A stretch of 64,000 bases of DNA from MFD04580-c1 sp963702995 (GTDB lineage Bacteria > Planctomycetota > Phycisphaerae > Tepidisphaerales > Tepidisphaeraceae). The DNA is taken from the NCBI GenBank assembly GCA_963702995.1, contig OY969783.1, positions 62,001 to 126,000 of the forward strand. The letters run 5' to 3'. Below, one piece after another: positions 18,009 to 26,861 of the stretch. Position 1 is the stretch's first letter. Every line of letters begins with the position of its first letter. The position numbers were made by a program, and so were the translations under genes. The notes below the pieces were generated by a model, which was given only the letters and a program-made list of their open reading frames with translations, was not told the DNA's origin and ran no database searches.

Positions 18009-18289
18009 CCTCTTCTAAAAGGCTGCTCCACCCGATCCGCGCGGTGTCGCGCGGTGCGGCCTTCTCCTCTATCGCCGTACGGAACCAGGCGTCATCAGAG
18101 CGTCATCAGAGGCGGCTATCCGATCCCCGCGCGGGAAAGAGAGGGGGAACCGAAGATCGCCTGATCGCGCACAGTAATTTTAGGGACGCTCACGTCCCTT
18201 GTCGGCCTTCGGCTTCCGGCCGATCAGGTCGTCGTGTTGGCTCAACGTGCGTAGACAGACGGGCAGGGGATCTTTATGTTGCGATCGAC

Positions 18290-18679
18290 ATGTCATCTCT
18301 GAAGAACCGGGCGCATGGGAACGATGAGGCTTTGAACAGCCCGAGCGCCGCGCCGGGTTGGACATTTTTGAGCAATCATGCCCATGTCCTGCTTCTGATC
18401 GCGCGGGACCAGGACATCAAGCTCCGTGATGCCGCGCTACGCGTCGGGATCACCGAGCGAGCGGTGCAGCGCATCGTGGCGGACCTGGAAGCGGCGAACT
18501 ACCTGACGCGTCACCGGGCCGGCCGCCGCAATCACTACCGCGTTCACACGGAGCTGCCGCTGCGACATCCGATCGAATCGCACACCGAGATCGGGTCGCT
18601 GCTCGACCTGCTGCTCCAGAAGGGCCCCGCGGCGCCGGCGGCCCCGTCCCCTCCCGGCAAGGGACGCGGCAAGCGGTAA
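18290..18679 (+). CDS. Winged-helix transcriptional regulator (MarR-like)
   Basis: About 129 residues from the ATG at 18290. A winged helix-turn-helix is evident: HAHVLLLIARDQDIKLRDAA, then VGITERAVQRIVADLEAANYL, then the wing HRAGRRNHYRVH. The tail is Pro/Ala-rich. It is encoded 84 bases upstream of and on the same strand as the DabB/DabA genes, so it may control them. The frame is open to 18044, but that part overlaps a hairpin region (AGGGACG-CTCA-CGTCCCT at 18181) and lacks coding character. The ligand, if any, is unknown. Confidence 0.8.
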   Translation: MSSLKNRAHGNDEALNSPSAAPGWTFLSNHAHVLLLIARDQDIKLRDAALRVGITERAVQRIVADLEAANYLTRHRAGRRNHYRVHTELPLRHPIESHTEIGSLLDLLLQKGPAAPAAPSPPGKGRGKR

Positions 18680-18725
18680 TCGCGGCCGCACCCTCCTCAA
18701 AACCACAGGTTTTTTCGCCGAAGGG

Positions 18726-18788
18726 TTGACGAGCCGTCTAAATACGCTATTTAATACACGACATGAATTTCACAAATGAAATGTCGTG
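18726..18788 (+). promoter_or_regulatory. Candidate dabB promoter with overlapping inverted repeat
   Basis: TTGACG at 18726-18731 is followed after 16-17 bases by TATTTA/ATTTAA, a plausible sigma-70-type pair. An inverted repeat CACGACAT (18757-18764) with ATGTCGTG (18781-18788), extended by TTCA/TGAA, covers the putative start codon. It could be an operator for the upstream winged-helix regulator or an mRNA hairpin hiding the start. If the -10 is right, the transcript would be nearly leaderless from ATG 18763, or translation begins at the in-frame ATG 18781. Confidence 0.4.
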
Positions 18789-20290
18789 CGTTGGGGCCGG
18801 GCGTGACGCGCCGCGCCGATCGGCCGCGTCGGCGGACGCGGCGCAGGCCGCCCTGCTGGGGCTGACGGCGGCGGCGGCCGGGGCGTTTGTGTGGCAGGCG
18901 GCGAGCCCGCGCCCGCTTCAAGTCGCGGGCCTGACGATCGATCGCCTCAGCACCACGCTCGCGTTACTGGTCGCGTTCGTCGGCTCGGTCGCCTTCCGGT
19001 TCTCCGTCCGCTACCTTGATGGAGAGGCTGGCAAGCCCCGGTTCTTGCGACTGCTTTCGCTCACCGTCGGTTCCGCCCTGCTGCTGATGCTGTCCACCCA
19101 CCTGCTTCTGCTCCTGGCGGCGTGGGCGCTGACGAGCCTTGGCCTGCATCGTTTGCTCACCTTCTATGCCGATCGCCCCGGCGCCGTCCCTCCGGCGCGC
19201 AAGAAGTTCCTCATCAGCCGGCTCGGCGACGCGGCCCTGATCGTCGCCATCGCGATGATCCGGGCCCGCTACGGCACGTTCGAGATCCGCGAATTCCTCG
19301 TCGCCGCGCGGCAGGGCGATCGCGCCTTCCCCGATGCGATCGCCGTCCTAATCGCCGTTGCGGCTGTGACAAAGTCCGCACAGTTCCCGTTTCACAGCTG
19401 GCTGCCGGAGACGATGGAATCGCCGACACCAGTCTCCGCCCTGATGCACGCGGGCATCATCAATGCCGGAGGGGCGATCCTGCTCCGATTCGCGCCGCTG
19501 ATCGTGCGGTCGGAGGCCGCGATGGCTCTGCTGGTCATCGTCGGTTCGGTGACGGCCGCCCTGGGGACGGTGTCGATGTGGGCGCAGGTGAAGGTGAAGC
19601 GGACGCTCGCCTGGTCAACCGTCAGCCAGATGGGGTTCATGATGGCCGAATGCGGCCTGGCGCGTTCCCCGCGGCGGCCCTGCATATCGTCGGGCACGGT
19701 TGCTATAAAGCCTGGAGCTTCCTCGGCGCCGGCGGCCTGCCAACGCCCGCGTCGGCTGGGCACGGCCTGTCGCCGCCCCGCACGCTTTCCCTCATTGCCC
19801 TCGGCCTGCTCGCCGCGAGCCTGTCAATCCCGGTCGCCTCGCGAATCACCGGGCTCGACCCGTTTGCTTTGCCTGGCGAGGCCGCCCTTGCGGCGACGTT
19901 GGCCCTGTCGATCGGCCAGATGTGGGTCGGCATCTTTCGCACGCCGCGCAGGCCGAAGCCCTCAAACTTGTGCTGGCCTGCGGCGCGACGATCGTATTGA
20001 CAACCGCCGCATTCTGGCTCTATCGCGCCACCGGAGCGTTCCTCTCGCCTGTCTTGGGGCCGCTGTCGATGCCGAGCGGCGCGCTGGCGTGGGCGGCGGC
20101 GGCCGTGCCGGTTGTCGCCTTCACGGCGATCGTCATCCTCTATGCGTTCCTACCCGTCCTGCCGCATTCCGGCCGCGGCCGCGCGTTCCATGTCCACGCC
20201 TTGCACGGCTTCTACTTCGGCGCCCTGGCGGACCGGTGGGTTGAACGTTTCTGGGGAACCCTCGCTACAAAGGAGCGGCACCATGCCTGA
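18763..20290 (+). CDS. dabB: DabB-type proton-channel subunit, two frameshifts
   Basis: A multi-helix membrane protein of the NuoL/MrpA-like proton-transporter family that pairs with DabA. The first frame (18763 to about 19660) has RFSVRYLDGE, KKFLISRLGDAALIVA, KSAQFPFHSWLPETMESPTPVSALMHAG and KRTLAWSTVSQMGFMM. The chain continues in the next frame as GAFPAAALHIVGHGCYKAWSFLGAGG, then switches again near 19942 to AAQAEALKLVLACGA and ends at 20290. Each join is explained by one missing or extra base (for example CTGGCG for CTGGGCG at 19660). The conserved Lys and His residues of the antiporter family are all present across the joins. The stop overlaps dabA by 8 bases. Sequencing indels are likelier than decay, since dabA is intact. 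Confidence 0.8.
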
Positions 20291-22688
20291 GCTGTTGATC
20301 GACACGACTGGAGCGACCCTGGCCGAAAGCACACGCTGGGCCATCTCAACGGCGTGCGCGAAGATCCCGCCCTTGTGGGGCCTCACCGACTACATCGCCG
20401 TCAATCCCTTCCTCGGTTTCGCGACGGAGCCCTTCGAGCGGACGGCCCGCCTGGTCGGCGACGGCCTGGGCGCGAACGTCCTGCCGCCGATCGGTTTCTA
20501 TCGCGCCCGATGGCATGAGCGGGCTTTCCAAGCCGCTGACCTTAACGCCGCCGCGCGGCGGCTGGGGCACGATCCCCACCGCCTGGAGGACATCCTGTCG
20601 GGCCGGAGTGATGCCCCCGCCCGCGCCGCCGCCCCCGTCCGCTCGCACGCCGAATCGTACGACCGCTCCAACGGCACAACCTGGGCCGACAAGATCGTTC
20701 GATCCATCGCCCGCTGGTGCGCGGTCTACGCCGCGCGAGGCGGGGGGCACTGGGCCTGGCCGACCGACCGCGCCGGGCTCTTCTCGACTTGGCGCGAAGC
20801 GGCCCGCGTTGACCGGTCGCTCGAGATTGACGGGTTGCGCGGGTGGCGGCAGTGGGTGGCTCGCCTTCCAGAGACCGCTGATGCCGCACTGGCGTTCTGC
20901 ATCGAGCGCCTGCAACCGGGCGAGGACGCGCTGGAACCATACCTGTATCGGCTCCTGGGCACCTTATATGGGTGGGCCTCCTTCTTCAGGCGGCCTGCCT
21001 GGGCAGCCGGGGACGAAACATTCGAGGATGAAGCATCCGACGATCTCGTGGGGCTGTTGGCTGTCCTTGCCTGCGCCGACGCCGCCGTGGCCGAGCTGGC
21101 GCCACAGCGCGCGGCCGGCCGCCAGGGCGGGCCAGAGCGGGTCTCGACGATCATTGACGAACGAACGCGGATGGTGTTCCAGGAGGCGCTCGAAGATAGT
21201 TACGTTCGCGGCCTGCTTGCCGATCTGAAGCCGCCGCGCCCCGAATCGGCCGCCTCGAGCCCGGACGTGCAGGCGGTCTTCTGTATCGACGTGCGATCCG
21301 AGCCGTTGCGCCGCCACCTTGAGGAGCAGTCGGACCGGATCGAGACTTCCGGCTTCGCCGGGTTTTTCGGCGTCGCGCTCGACTGGGAGAGCGGCCGCGA
21401 CCGAAGCGCCCGCTGCCCGGCCCTGCTCAAGCCGGCCGTGCGGCTGAAGTCCGAAAGCGACGCGCCGTCGAATTGGGCGCACGGGATCCTGAAGTACCTT
21501 CAGACATCCCCCGCCGCCTCGTTTTCGTACGTCGAGTTGCTCGGCCTGGCCTACGGGGTGGCGCTTGCAGGTGAGTCGCTGGTGGCGCGCGGGCGGCAAC
21601 GCAGCAAGGACCACACGGCCGCCTTCCAGCTCGAACGCCACGGCCCCGACCATGGGATGAGCCGGGACGCCAGAATCAGCCTGGCCGCCGGGATCCTCAC
21701 GAACATCGGCATTCGCCAGCCGTTTGCGCGGGTCGTGCTCCTGTGCGGCCATGAGGGCAGGAGTCACAATAACCCGCACGCGGCCAGCCTGGATTGCGGC
21801 GCATGCGGGGGGCACGGCGGGTCGATCAACGCGCGGGTAGTCGCCGCGCTGCTGAACGATGCGGACACGCGCCGCGGTCTTGCGGCGCGAGGCACGGTCA
21901 TCCCGGCGAGTACGGTGTTCGTCCCCGCCGTGCATGACACGTCGGTCGATGAGGTACGGCTGCTCGATTTGAACAGGCTGCCGGCAAGCCATGCCCAGGA
22001 CGTGACGCGGCTCGCCGAGCATCTTGCGGCGGCCGGACGGTTGACGAATCAGGAGCGGGCGGCCGCGCTGGGGCTGAAAGCCGCTTCGCCCAGCCGCCTG
22101 GCCCGGTTGCTCGGCCGTCGCGCCCGCGACTGGTCGGAGGTCCGCCCCGAATGGGGCCTGGCCCGAAACGCCGCCTTCATCGCCGCGCGCCGGCAACGAA
22201 CCCGCGGGGTTGACCTGCGGGGCCGAACGTTCCTGCACGAATACGACGCGCGCACGGACCCGGACGGGGCCATCCTTTCCCTGATCCTGTCCGCCCCGAT
22301 GGTGGTCGCGTCATGGATCAACCTTCAGTACTTCGCGTCAACGGTTGACAATGCGGTCTTCGGCTGCGGCACCAAGACGCTGCACAACCGTGTGGGCGCC
22401 CTGGGCGTCGTGCTGGGCAACGGCGGCGACCTTCGAACGGGCCTGGCGTCGCAGTCGGTGCACGATCGGGAAGGACATTGGTTTCATGAGCCGCTGCGTC
22501 TTCAGGTGGTGGTGGAGACGATCCCGGAGCGGATCGAACGGGCTCTGGCCGCACAGCCGGGCGTGCGAGGCTTGATTGAGAACGGCTGGGTGCGGCTGTT
22601 CGCGCTGGACCCCGACAGCGCGAGGTCGTGGCGCCGCGCGCCCGGCACCGGATGGGAGCCTTCCGCCGCTTGCGATGCGCCCCGATAG
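20283..22688 (+). CDS. dabA: DabA inorganic-carbon transporter subunit (DUF2309)
   Basis: An 801-residue cytoplasmic, membrane-associated protein. It has the beta-carbonic-anhydrase-like zinc site: Cys334 and Asp336 in VFCIDVRSEP, His490 in LLCGHEG and Cys505 in LDCGACGGHGG. The spacing (2 and 15 residues) matches that of characterised DabA. The N-terminus has the family motif LTDYIAVNPFLGF. With DabB it forms a complex that uses the proton gradient to drive one-way CO2 hydration, accumulating bicarbonate inside the cell. AGGAG precedes the ATG at 20283, which lies inside the end of dabB, so the two are translationally coupled. In a probably heterotrophic planctomycete the bicarbonate would feed carboxylases such as acetyl-CoA carboxylase. 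Confidence 0.93.
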   Translation: MPELLIDTTGATLAESTRWAISTACAKIPPLWGLTDYIAVNPFLGFATEPFERTARLVGDGLGANVLPPIGFYRARWHERAFQAADLNAAARRLGHDPHRLEDILSGRSDAPARAAAPVRSHAESYDRSNGTTWADKIVRSIARWCAVYAARGGGHWAWPTDRAGLFSTWREAARVDRSLEIDGLRGWRQWVARLPETADAALAFCIERLQPGEDALEPYLYRLLGTLYGWASFFRRPAWAAGDETFEDEASDDLVGLLAVLACADAAVAELAPQRAAGRQGGPERVSTIIDERTRMVFQEALEDSYVRGLLADLKPPRPESAASSPDVQAVFCIDVRSEPLRRHLEEQSDRIETSGFAGFFGVALDWESGRDRSARCPALLKPAVRLKSESDAPSNWAHGILKYLQTSPAASFSYVELLGLAYGVALAGESLVARGRQRSKDHTAAFQLERHGPDHGMSRDARISLAAGILTNIGIRQPFARVVLLCGHEGRSHNNPHAASLDCGACGGHGGSINARVVAALLNDADTRRGLAARGTVIPASTVFVPAVHDTSVDEVRLLDLNRLPASHAQDVTRLAEHLAAAGRLTNQERAAALGLKAASPSRLARLLGRRARDWSEVRPEWGLARNAAFIAARRQRTRGVDLRGRTFLHEYDARTDPDGAILSLILSAPMVVASWINLQYFASTVDNAVFGCGTKTLHNRVGALGVVLGNGGDLRTGLASQSVHDREGHWFHEPLRLQVVVETIPERIERALAAQPGVRGLIENGWVRLFALDPDSARSWRRAPGTGWEPSAACDAPR

Positions 22689-22721
22689 CTGGGCATTGCC
22701 CGTCTCGCGTTCGATGGTTTC

Positions 22722-23642
22722 ATGAGCCGTTCCCCGATGAATTATCGACTTTCTCATCTGGAGGCGCTGGAAGCGGAAGCGATCCACGTGATCCGCGAGG
22801 TCGCCGCCGAGTTCCAGAACCCGGTCCTGCTCTTTTCCGGCGGGAAGGACTCTGTCTGCCTGGCCCATCTGGCCCGGAAGGCGTTCTGGCCGGGGCGGGC
22901 TCCGTTCCCGTTCCTTCACATCGCGACGACGTGGGACTTCAAAGACGTGCTCAAGTTCCGAGACGAGTTTTGTGCGGCGCAAGCCGTCGAGCTGATCGTC
23001 CACACGAACGAAGAAGCGATCGCCGAGGGCATGAACCCGTTCGATTACCCGGCCCCGCAGTACAGTGCCGCGATGCAGACGCAGGCGCTGGTGCAGGCGC
23101 TACGCCAGGGGAAGTTCGACGCGGCTTTCGGCGGCGCCAGGCGCGACGAGGAGAAAAGCCGCGCCAAGGAGCGGGTCTATTCCTTCCGCGACCGCGCCAT
23201 GCAGTGGGACCCAAAGAACCAGCGGCCTGAATTGTGGGACCTGTACAACGGCCGCATCAACCAGGGCGAATCGATCCGCGTCTTCCCCTTGAGCAACTGG
23301 ACCGAGATGGACGTCTGGATGTACATCCACCGGGAGCGCATGGCGCTACCGAGCCTTTACTTCGCGGCCTTGCGGCCCGTCGTGATGCGGCACGGTCAAC
23401 TGATCTGCGTGGATGACGATCGCCTGCGACGCTCACCCGATGAGCCACTGATGCACCGGATGGTCCGGTTCCGGACCCTGGGCGATTACCCGCTGACGGG
23501 TGCATCCGAATCGTCTGCCACAACCATCGCCGAGGTCATCGAGGAAACGATCTCCGCGGATCGGTCAGAACGCCAGGGGAGGGTGATCGACCACGACGAG
23601 GCCGCCTCAATGGAACAAAAGAAGCGGGAAGGGTATTTCTAG
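22722..23642 (+). CDS. cysD: Sulfate adenylyltransferase small subunit CysD
   Basis: A 306-residue PP-loop ATP-pyrophosphatase-family protein with SGGKDSVCL. The family segments HIATTWDFKDVLKFRDEF, GGARRDEEKSRAKERVYSFRD, NQRPELWDLYNGR and FPLSNWTEMDVWMYIHRE place it as CysD. With the GTPase CysN it makes adenosine 5'-phosphosulfate from sulfate and ATP. No cysN is adjacent; the gene follows dabA by 33 bases on the same strand and is followed by a convergent peroxiredoxin gene. ATG 22722 is used here; the second ATG at 22737 begins NYRLSHLEALE, closer to the usual family start. Confidence 0.93.
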   Translation: MSRSPMNYRLSHLEALEAEAIHVIREVAAEFQNPVLLFSGGKDSVCLAHLARKAFWPGRAPFPFLHIATTWDFKDVLKFRDEFCAAQAVELIVHTNEEAIAEGMNPFDYPAPQYSAAMQTQALVQALRQGKFDAAFGGARRDEEKSRAKERVYSFRDRAMQWDPKNQRPELWDLYNGRINQGESIRVFPLSNWTEMDVWMYIHRERMALPSLYFAALRPVVMRHGQLICVDDDRLRRSPDEPLMHRMVRFRTLGDYPLTGASESSATTIAEVIEETISADRSERQGRVIDHDEAASMEQKKREGYF

Positions 23643-23664
23643 AAAACGAAAGGGGAACAATAGA

Positions 23665-23782
23665 AATCCGAAGCACGAGTTCGCACGAACGACCGAGCGG
23701 AGGGAAAAATCGAAGGGTGGCCGCAGCGTTACGTTCCGCTTTCGGCCCTCTTGGGCTCGCCTTGTTCTTCGTGCTTCGGATT
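23665..23782. repeat. Inverted repeat in the cysD-peroxiredoxin gap
   Basis: AATCCGAAGCACGA at 23665-23678 is the exact complement of TCGTGCTTCGGATT at 23769-23782. The 90-base spacer contains a further TTCGCACGAACGACCGAG segment. It fills the gap between two convergent genes; no gene is visible inside. It may be a bidirectional termination structure or a dispersed repeat. Confidence 0.6.
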
Positions 23783-23802
23783 GCAGGCTCTCTTTTGCGT
23801 CG

Positions 23803-24282
23803 TTAGCCCGCGGCCGCCGCCGCCGCGACGATCTTGGCCAGGGCATCCACGTTTCGGGCCTCTTTCATCGGCACCTCTTCGTAGTGCGCGATGCGGCCGC
23901 CCTTATCGATCACCACGGTGCCGCGCTTGGTGCAGTTGTAGGGCTCTTCCCCGCCCCACATGCCGTAGGCTTTGGCCATCTTGCGCGTGGGGTCGGAGAG
24001 GAGCGAGTAGGGGATATGGAACTGCTTCTTGTACGCATCGTGGCTGAAGGGGCTGTCGCAACTGACGCCGAAGACGACGACATCGCCGCCCGGGGCGATC
24101 TTTGGCAGTTCAGGGCCGAAGGCGCAGTGCTCGGTGGTGCAGACAGGGGAAAAGTCCATCGGGTAGAAGAGCAGGACGACGGTCTTCCCCTTCAGGCTCG
24201 ACAGCGCCACCTTCGCCTTGGTCTCGTTCATCAGCTCGAAGGCGGGAGCGGTATCGCCGACGTTCAGGGGTTGGTTGTCCAT
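23803..24282 (-). CDS. AhpC/TSA-family peroxiredoxin
   Basis: A 159-residue peroxiredoxin. The peroxidatic Cys48 is in FYPMDFSPVCTTE, with Thr and the conserved Arg segment in LLSDPTRKMAKAYGM. VFGVSCDSPFSHDAYKK matches AhpE/Prx5-like or PRX1-type small peroxiredoxins. It reduces hydrogen peroxide and organic peroxides in the cytoplasm using a thiol reductant. A second cysteine in PYNCTKRGTVVI may serve as an atypical resolving residue. Monocistronic, convergent with cysD. Confidence 0.92.
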   Translation of the reverse strand: MDNQPLNVGDTAPAFELMNETKAKVALSSLKGKTVVLLFYPMDFSPVCTTEHCAFGPELPKIAPGGDVVVFGVSCDSPFSHDAYKKQFHIPYSLLSDPTRKMAKAYGMWGGEEPYNCTKRGTVVIDKGGRIAHYEEVPMKEARNVDALAKIVAAAAAAG

Positions 24283-24382
24283 CGAGAAATCCTTGAATGA
24301 ATTTGTGTGCTTCTCCGTTGCGCGAGCATCCTATTCCGCTCGGCGGAGCACGGCAACGGCACACGGGGCTCAGAACGCTGAA

Positions 24383-24456
24383 CCTGGGAACGCCGACGTC
24401 CTCGTCGGCTTGATGCGGCAGGCCGACGGGGACGTCGGCGTTCGCAGGGAGTGCCC
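24383..24456. repeat. Palindromic repeat family D, copy 1
   Basis: CCTGGGAACGCCGACGTCC at 24383 onward pairs with GGACGTCGGCGTTCGCAGG ending at 24448, around a loop TTGATGCGGCA. The arms are over 25 bases each with few mismatches. A related half copy is at 37821-37872. It lies in the upstream regions of the divergent peroxiredoxin and YkgJ-type genes. Confidence 0.75.
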
Positions 24457-24572
24457 CAGTCCCTTCCGCGTCGTGCGGGGGCTCTTCAAAAAAAGGCGAC
24501 CACACCTTGGCCGTGGGCCGATCTCCCGCTTGGGCCCTGGCAACCGCCTTCATCCTTTCTCTCTCCCCCCGT

Positions 24573-25204
24573 ATGATCCTCGCGATGCAGCTTCCGGTCG
24601 TGACGCCCGACGCCGACGCGACTGAGCCCTGGTACGCGGAGGGGCTCAGCTTCACCTGCACACAGTGCGGCAACTGCTGCACCGGAGGCCCGGGGTTCAT
24701 TTGGATCAGCGAGGAAGAGATTGTCCGGCTCGCCGATTACCTCGGTCTGACGCCGCCGGATGTCGTTGACCGGTATTGCCGGAAAGTCGCCGGGCGCTTC
24801 ACGCTGATCGAGCAACGCGCGGCGGGGGGCCTATATGACTGCGTGTTCCTTACCAAAGCGCTCTGGACGAGGGGGGCGAGGCGACGAAAGATAACGTGGT
24901 CCGCCACCGGAAGCGCGGCTGCTCGATCTACCCGGTGCGGCCGCTCCAGTGCCGCACGTGGCCCTTTTGGCCGGAGAACCTCGGCGACCGGGACGCGTGG
25001 GATCAGGCGGCCGTCAAGTGCCACGGGATGAACCGCCCGGGCAGAGATTTCAGCAGGGAGGCGATCGAAAGCCTGCGCGACTGCGAAGAATGGCCCGAGC
25101 GGCCGCCAACTTCGGCGCCGCAAGGCGCAGAGGAGGCTTGCCCGGCCGGTTCAAATTCGGCGATCGGCGTTTCGATAACAAACCCCGCCGCCGCCGAGCC
25201 CTAA
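24573..25204 (+). CDS. YkgJ-family cysteine-cluster (CxxCxxCC) protein, frameshifted
   Basis: A zinc- or iron-chelating protein of the YkgJ/CxxCxxCC family, split by a frameshift near 24860. The first frame has FTCTQCGNCCTGGPGFIWIS, the signature cysteine cluster, then LADYLGLTPPDVVDRYCRKVAGRF and GLYDCVFL. The second frame continues GGEATKDNVVRHRKRGCSIYPVRPLQCRTWPFWPENL, which holds the remaining conserved cysteines. Both halves are needed for the metal site. Reading LDEGGEATK through the run GGACGAGGGGGGCGAGG restores one frame if a base is added just before it. Family function is unclear. Confidence 0.8.
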
Positions 25205-25222
25205 GAACCGTTGCAGGCCATA

Positions 25223-25350
25223 TCGCGGGTGCGCGAGGACCATCGACGTGCCGCCGGTGCCCTCACCACCGGGCCTTGTGTGCGGTCGGCATCACCGGCG
25301 GTGAGGGCACCGGCGGCACTTGTTCGCGGGCTCTGGCCCGTGGTTTTCGA
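25223..25350 (+). repeat. Palindromic repeat family B, copy 2
   Basis: The core palindrome runs 25248-25319, GTGCCGCCGGTGCCCTCACC to GAGGGCACCGGCGGCAC, around TGTGCGGTCGGCATC. The left flank GCGGGTGCGCGAGG and right flank TTGTTCGCGGGCTCT match copy 1. It forms the first part of a 379-base gene-free stretch before lpxB. Confidence 0.8.
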
Positions 25351-25374
25351 TGGAAAGAGGGACAAGGGTGTAGG

Positions 25375-25533
25375 GCCCGTACGGGAGCCATCGGTTGGCG
25401 TGATGATCGCCCGTGCGTACCGGCTCCCGTGCGGACCGTCCAGGTATCGCGCGCTGTCCGAGCCGGAAGGTCCGTACGGGAGGCTGTGACGGGACCGAGC
25501 GTGCGGCGCAGTTCAACGCCTCCCGTGCGGACC
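25375..25533. repeat. Cluster of family C inverted repeats
   Basis: Four arms alternate in orientation: GCCCGTACGGGAGCC at 25375-25389, GGCTCCCGTGCGGACC within 25417-25438, GGTCCGTACGGGAGGC from 25469 and GCCTCCCGTGCGGACC at 25518-25533. The unit matches copy 1 at 1003-1068, including the trailing GTGACG. The block ends about 50 bases before the lpxB start and could affect its expression. Confidence 0.7.
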
Positions 25534-25583
25534 CTGCACGAGGAACGCGTAACTTTTGGTGGAACGGTCCAGTAGCCGCGGCA

Positions 25584-26861
25584 ATGCCCAGACGGATCTT
25601 CATTACGGTGGCGGAAGTCAGCGGCGATAAGCACGCGGCCGGTCTGATCCGCTCACTGAAGAACGTGGAGCCCGATCTGATCATTGAAGGGCTCGGCGGG
25701 CCGGAGATGGAGGCGGCCGGCGCCGTTATCCATCAGAACACCGTCACCCGGGCGGCGATGGGGATTCGCGGGGCGCTGCGGGCGCTGGAGGTGATGCGGC
25801 TGCTCCGCTGGACGCGGAGGCATTTCGATCAGCACCCGCCGGACCTCTGGGTCGGCGTTGACTCCCCGTCCATGAATTTTCACTTCGCGAAGGTGGCGCG
25901 CGAGCGGAACGTGCCAACGTTTCAATACGTCGCTCCGCAGCTTTGGGCATGGGCCGAGTGGCGCATGGCCAAGCTCAAGCGGCTGGTGGACTTCGTCGCC
26001 TGCATCCTGCCCTTCGAGGAACGGTATTTCCGGGCACACGGCGTCAACGCGGCCTTTGTCGGGCACCCACTTTTTGATGAGCTCCCGCCCGAAAGGCTTG
26101 GGCAGGGTGGCAATGGGTCGCCGCGCACTTGGGGCCGCGAAGGGGCGGCGGGACGGCCGCCAGTCATCGGCCTCCTACCCGGCTCGCGGCAGTCCGAGGC
26201 GGAGGGGAACTTCCCCGGGTTACTGGCGGCGGCGGCCGAGATCGAGCGGGCCTTCCCTGACGCCCAGTTCCTGACCCCGACCACGCCGGCGACGCATCCG
26301 GTGGTTCAGCGGCGTCTGGCGGACCGCGCGGCCGGTATCGGGCCGAGGCGGGTTGAGGTGGCCCAGGGCGCGTTCGACCAGATGGTCCCGCGCTGCGATC
26401 TGTGCCTGACGGTTTCGGGGACGGCGACCTTGCATGTGGCCAGCTTCGGCGTCCCGATGATCATCGTCTATCGCGGCAACCGGGTGCTTTGGAACGCGAT
26501 CGGCCGCTGGTTGATTCGGACGCGAACGTACGGATTGGTCAACCTGCTGGCCGCCAACGCGAATGCGGGCCTCGCGGCGGCGGCCGACGGCTCTAACATC
26601 AGGCCGGCCGGGCTCGACGCGAGGTCGCAGGTGGTCCCCGAACTGATCCCCTGGTACGGCGACGGAGGCCAATTGGCCCAGCTTGCGATCGGTCATCTGC
26701 GGGACCCTTCGCGACTGGAGGCACAAAAAGAGCGGCTGGCAACGATGCTCCGCTCCCTGGATCGCCCAGGGGCGTCCGACGCGGTCGCCCGGCTGGCGTT
26801 AGAGCAGGTTCGCCGGACGGATAGGCAGATCACGACGGGGCCCCTGCCGTCCGACCCCTGA
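25584..26861 (+). CDS. lpxB: Lipid-A-disaccharide synthase LpxB
   Basis: A 425-residue GT19 glycosyltransferase. It opens MPRRIFITVAEVSGDKHAAGLI, the LpxB GE/VSGD motif. Conserved segments follow: GLGGPEMEAAGAV, GVDSPSMNFHFAKVARERNVPTFQYVAPQLWAWAEWR, VGHPLFDE, IGLLPGSRQSE and CLTVSGTATLHVASFGVPMIIVYRG. It joins UDP-diacylglucosamine and lipid X into the lipid A disaccharide precursor, so the cell makes lipid A or something close to it. The ATG at 25584 gives the family start; the frame is open upstream through the repeat cluster but that part is not coding. No other lpx gene is adjacent. Confidence 0.94.
   Translation: MPRRIFITVAEVSGDKHAAGLIRSLKNVEPDLIIEGLGGPEMEAAGAVIHQNTVTRAAMGIRGALRALEVMRLLRWTRRHFDQHPPDLWVGVDSPSMNFHFAKVARERNVPTFQYVAPQLWAWAEWRMAKLKRLVDFVACILPFEERYFRAHGVNAAFVGHPLFDELPPERLGQGGNGSPRTWGREGAAGRPPVIGLLPGSRQSEAEGNFPGLLAAAAEIERAFPDAQFLTPTTPATHPVVQRRLADRAAGIGPRRVEVAQGAFDQMVPRCDLCLTVSGTATLHVASFGVPMIIVYRGNRVLWNAIGRWLIRTRTYGLVNLLAANANAGLAAAADGSNIRPAGLDARSQVVPELIPWYGDGGQLAQLAIGHLRDPSRLEAQKERLATMLRSLDRPGASDAVARLALEQVRRTDRQITTGPLPSDP

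Noticed and set aside
20964..22238. 424-codon frame antisense to dabA
   Set aside because: The zinc-site motifs of DabA on the plus strand are decisive.
25223..25533. Possible CRISPR array before lpxB
   Set aside because: The repeats are palindromes alternating in orientation with unequal spacing, not direct repeats with uniform unique spacers.
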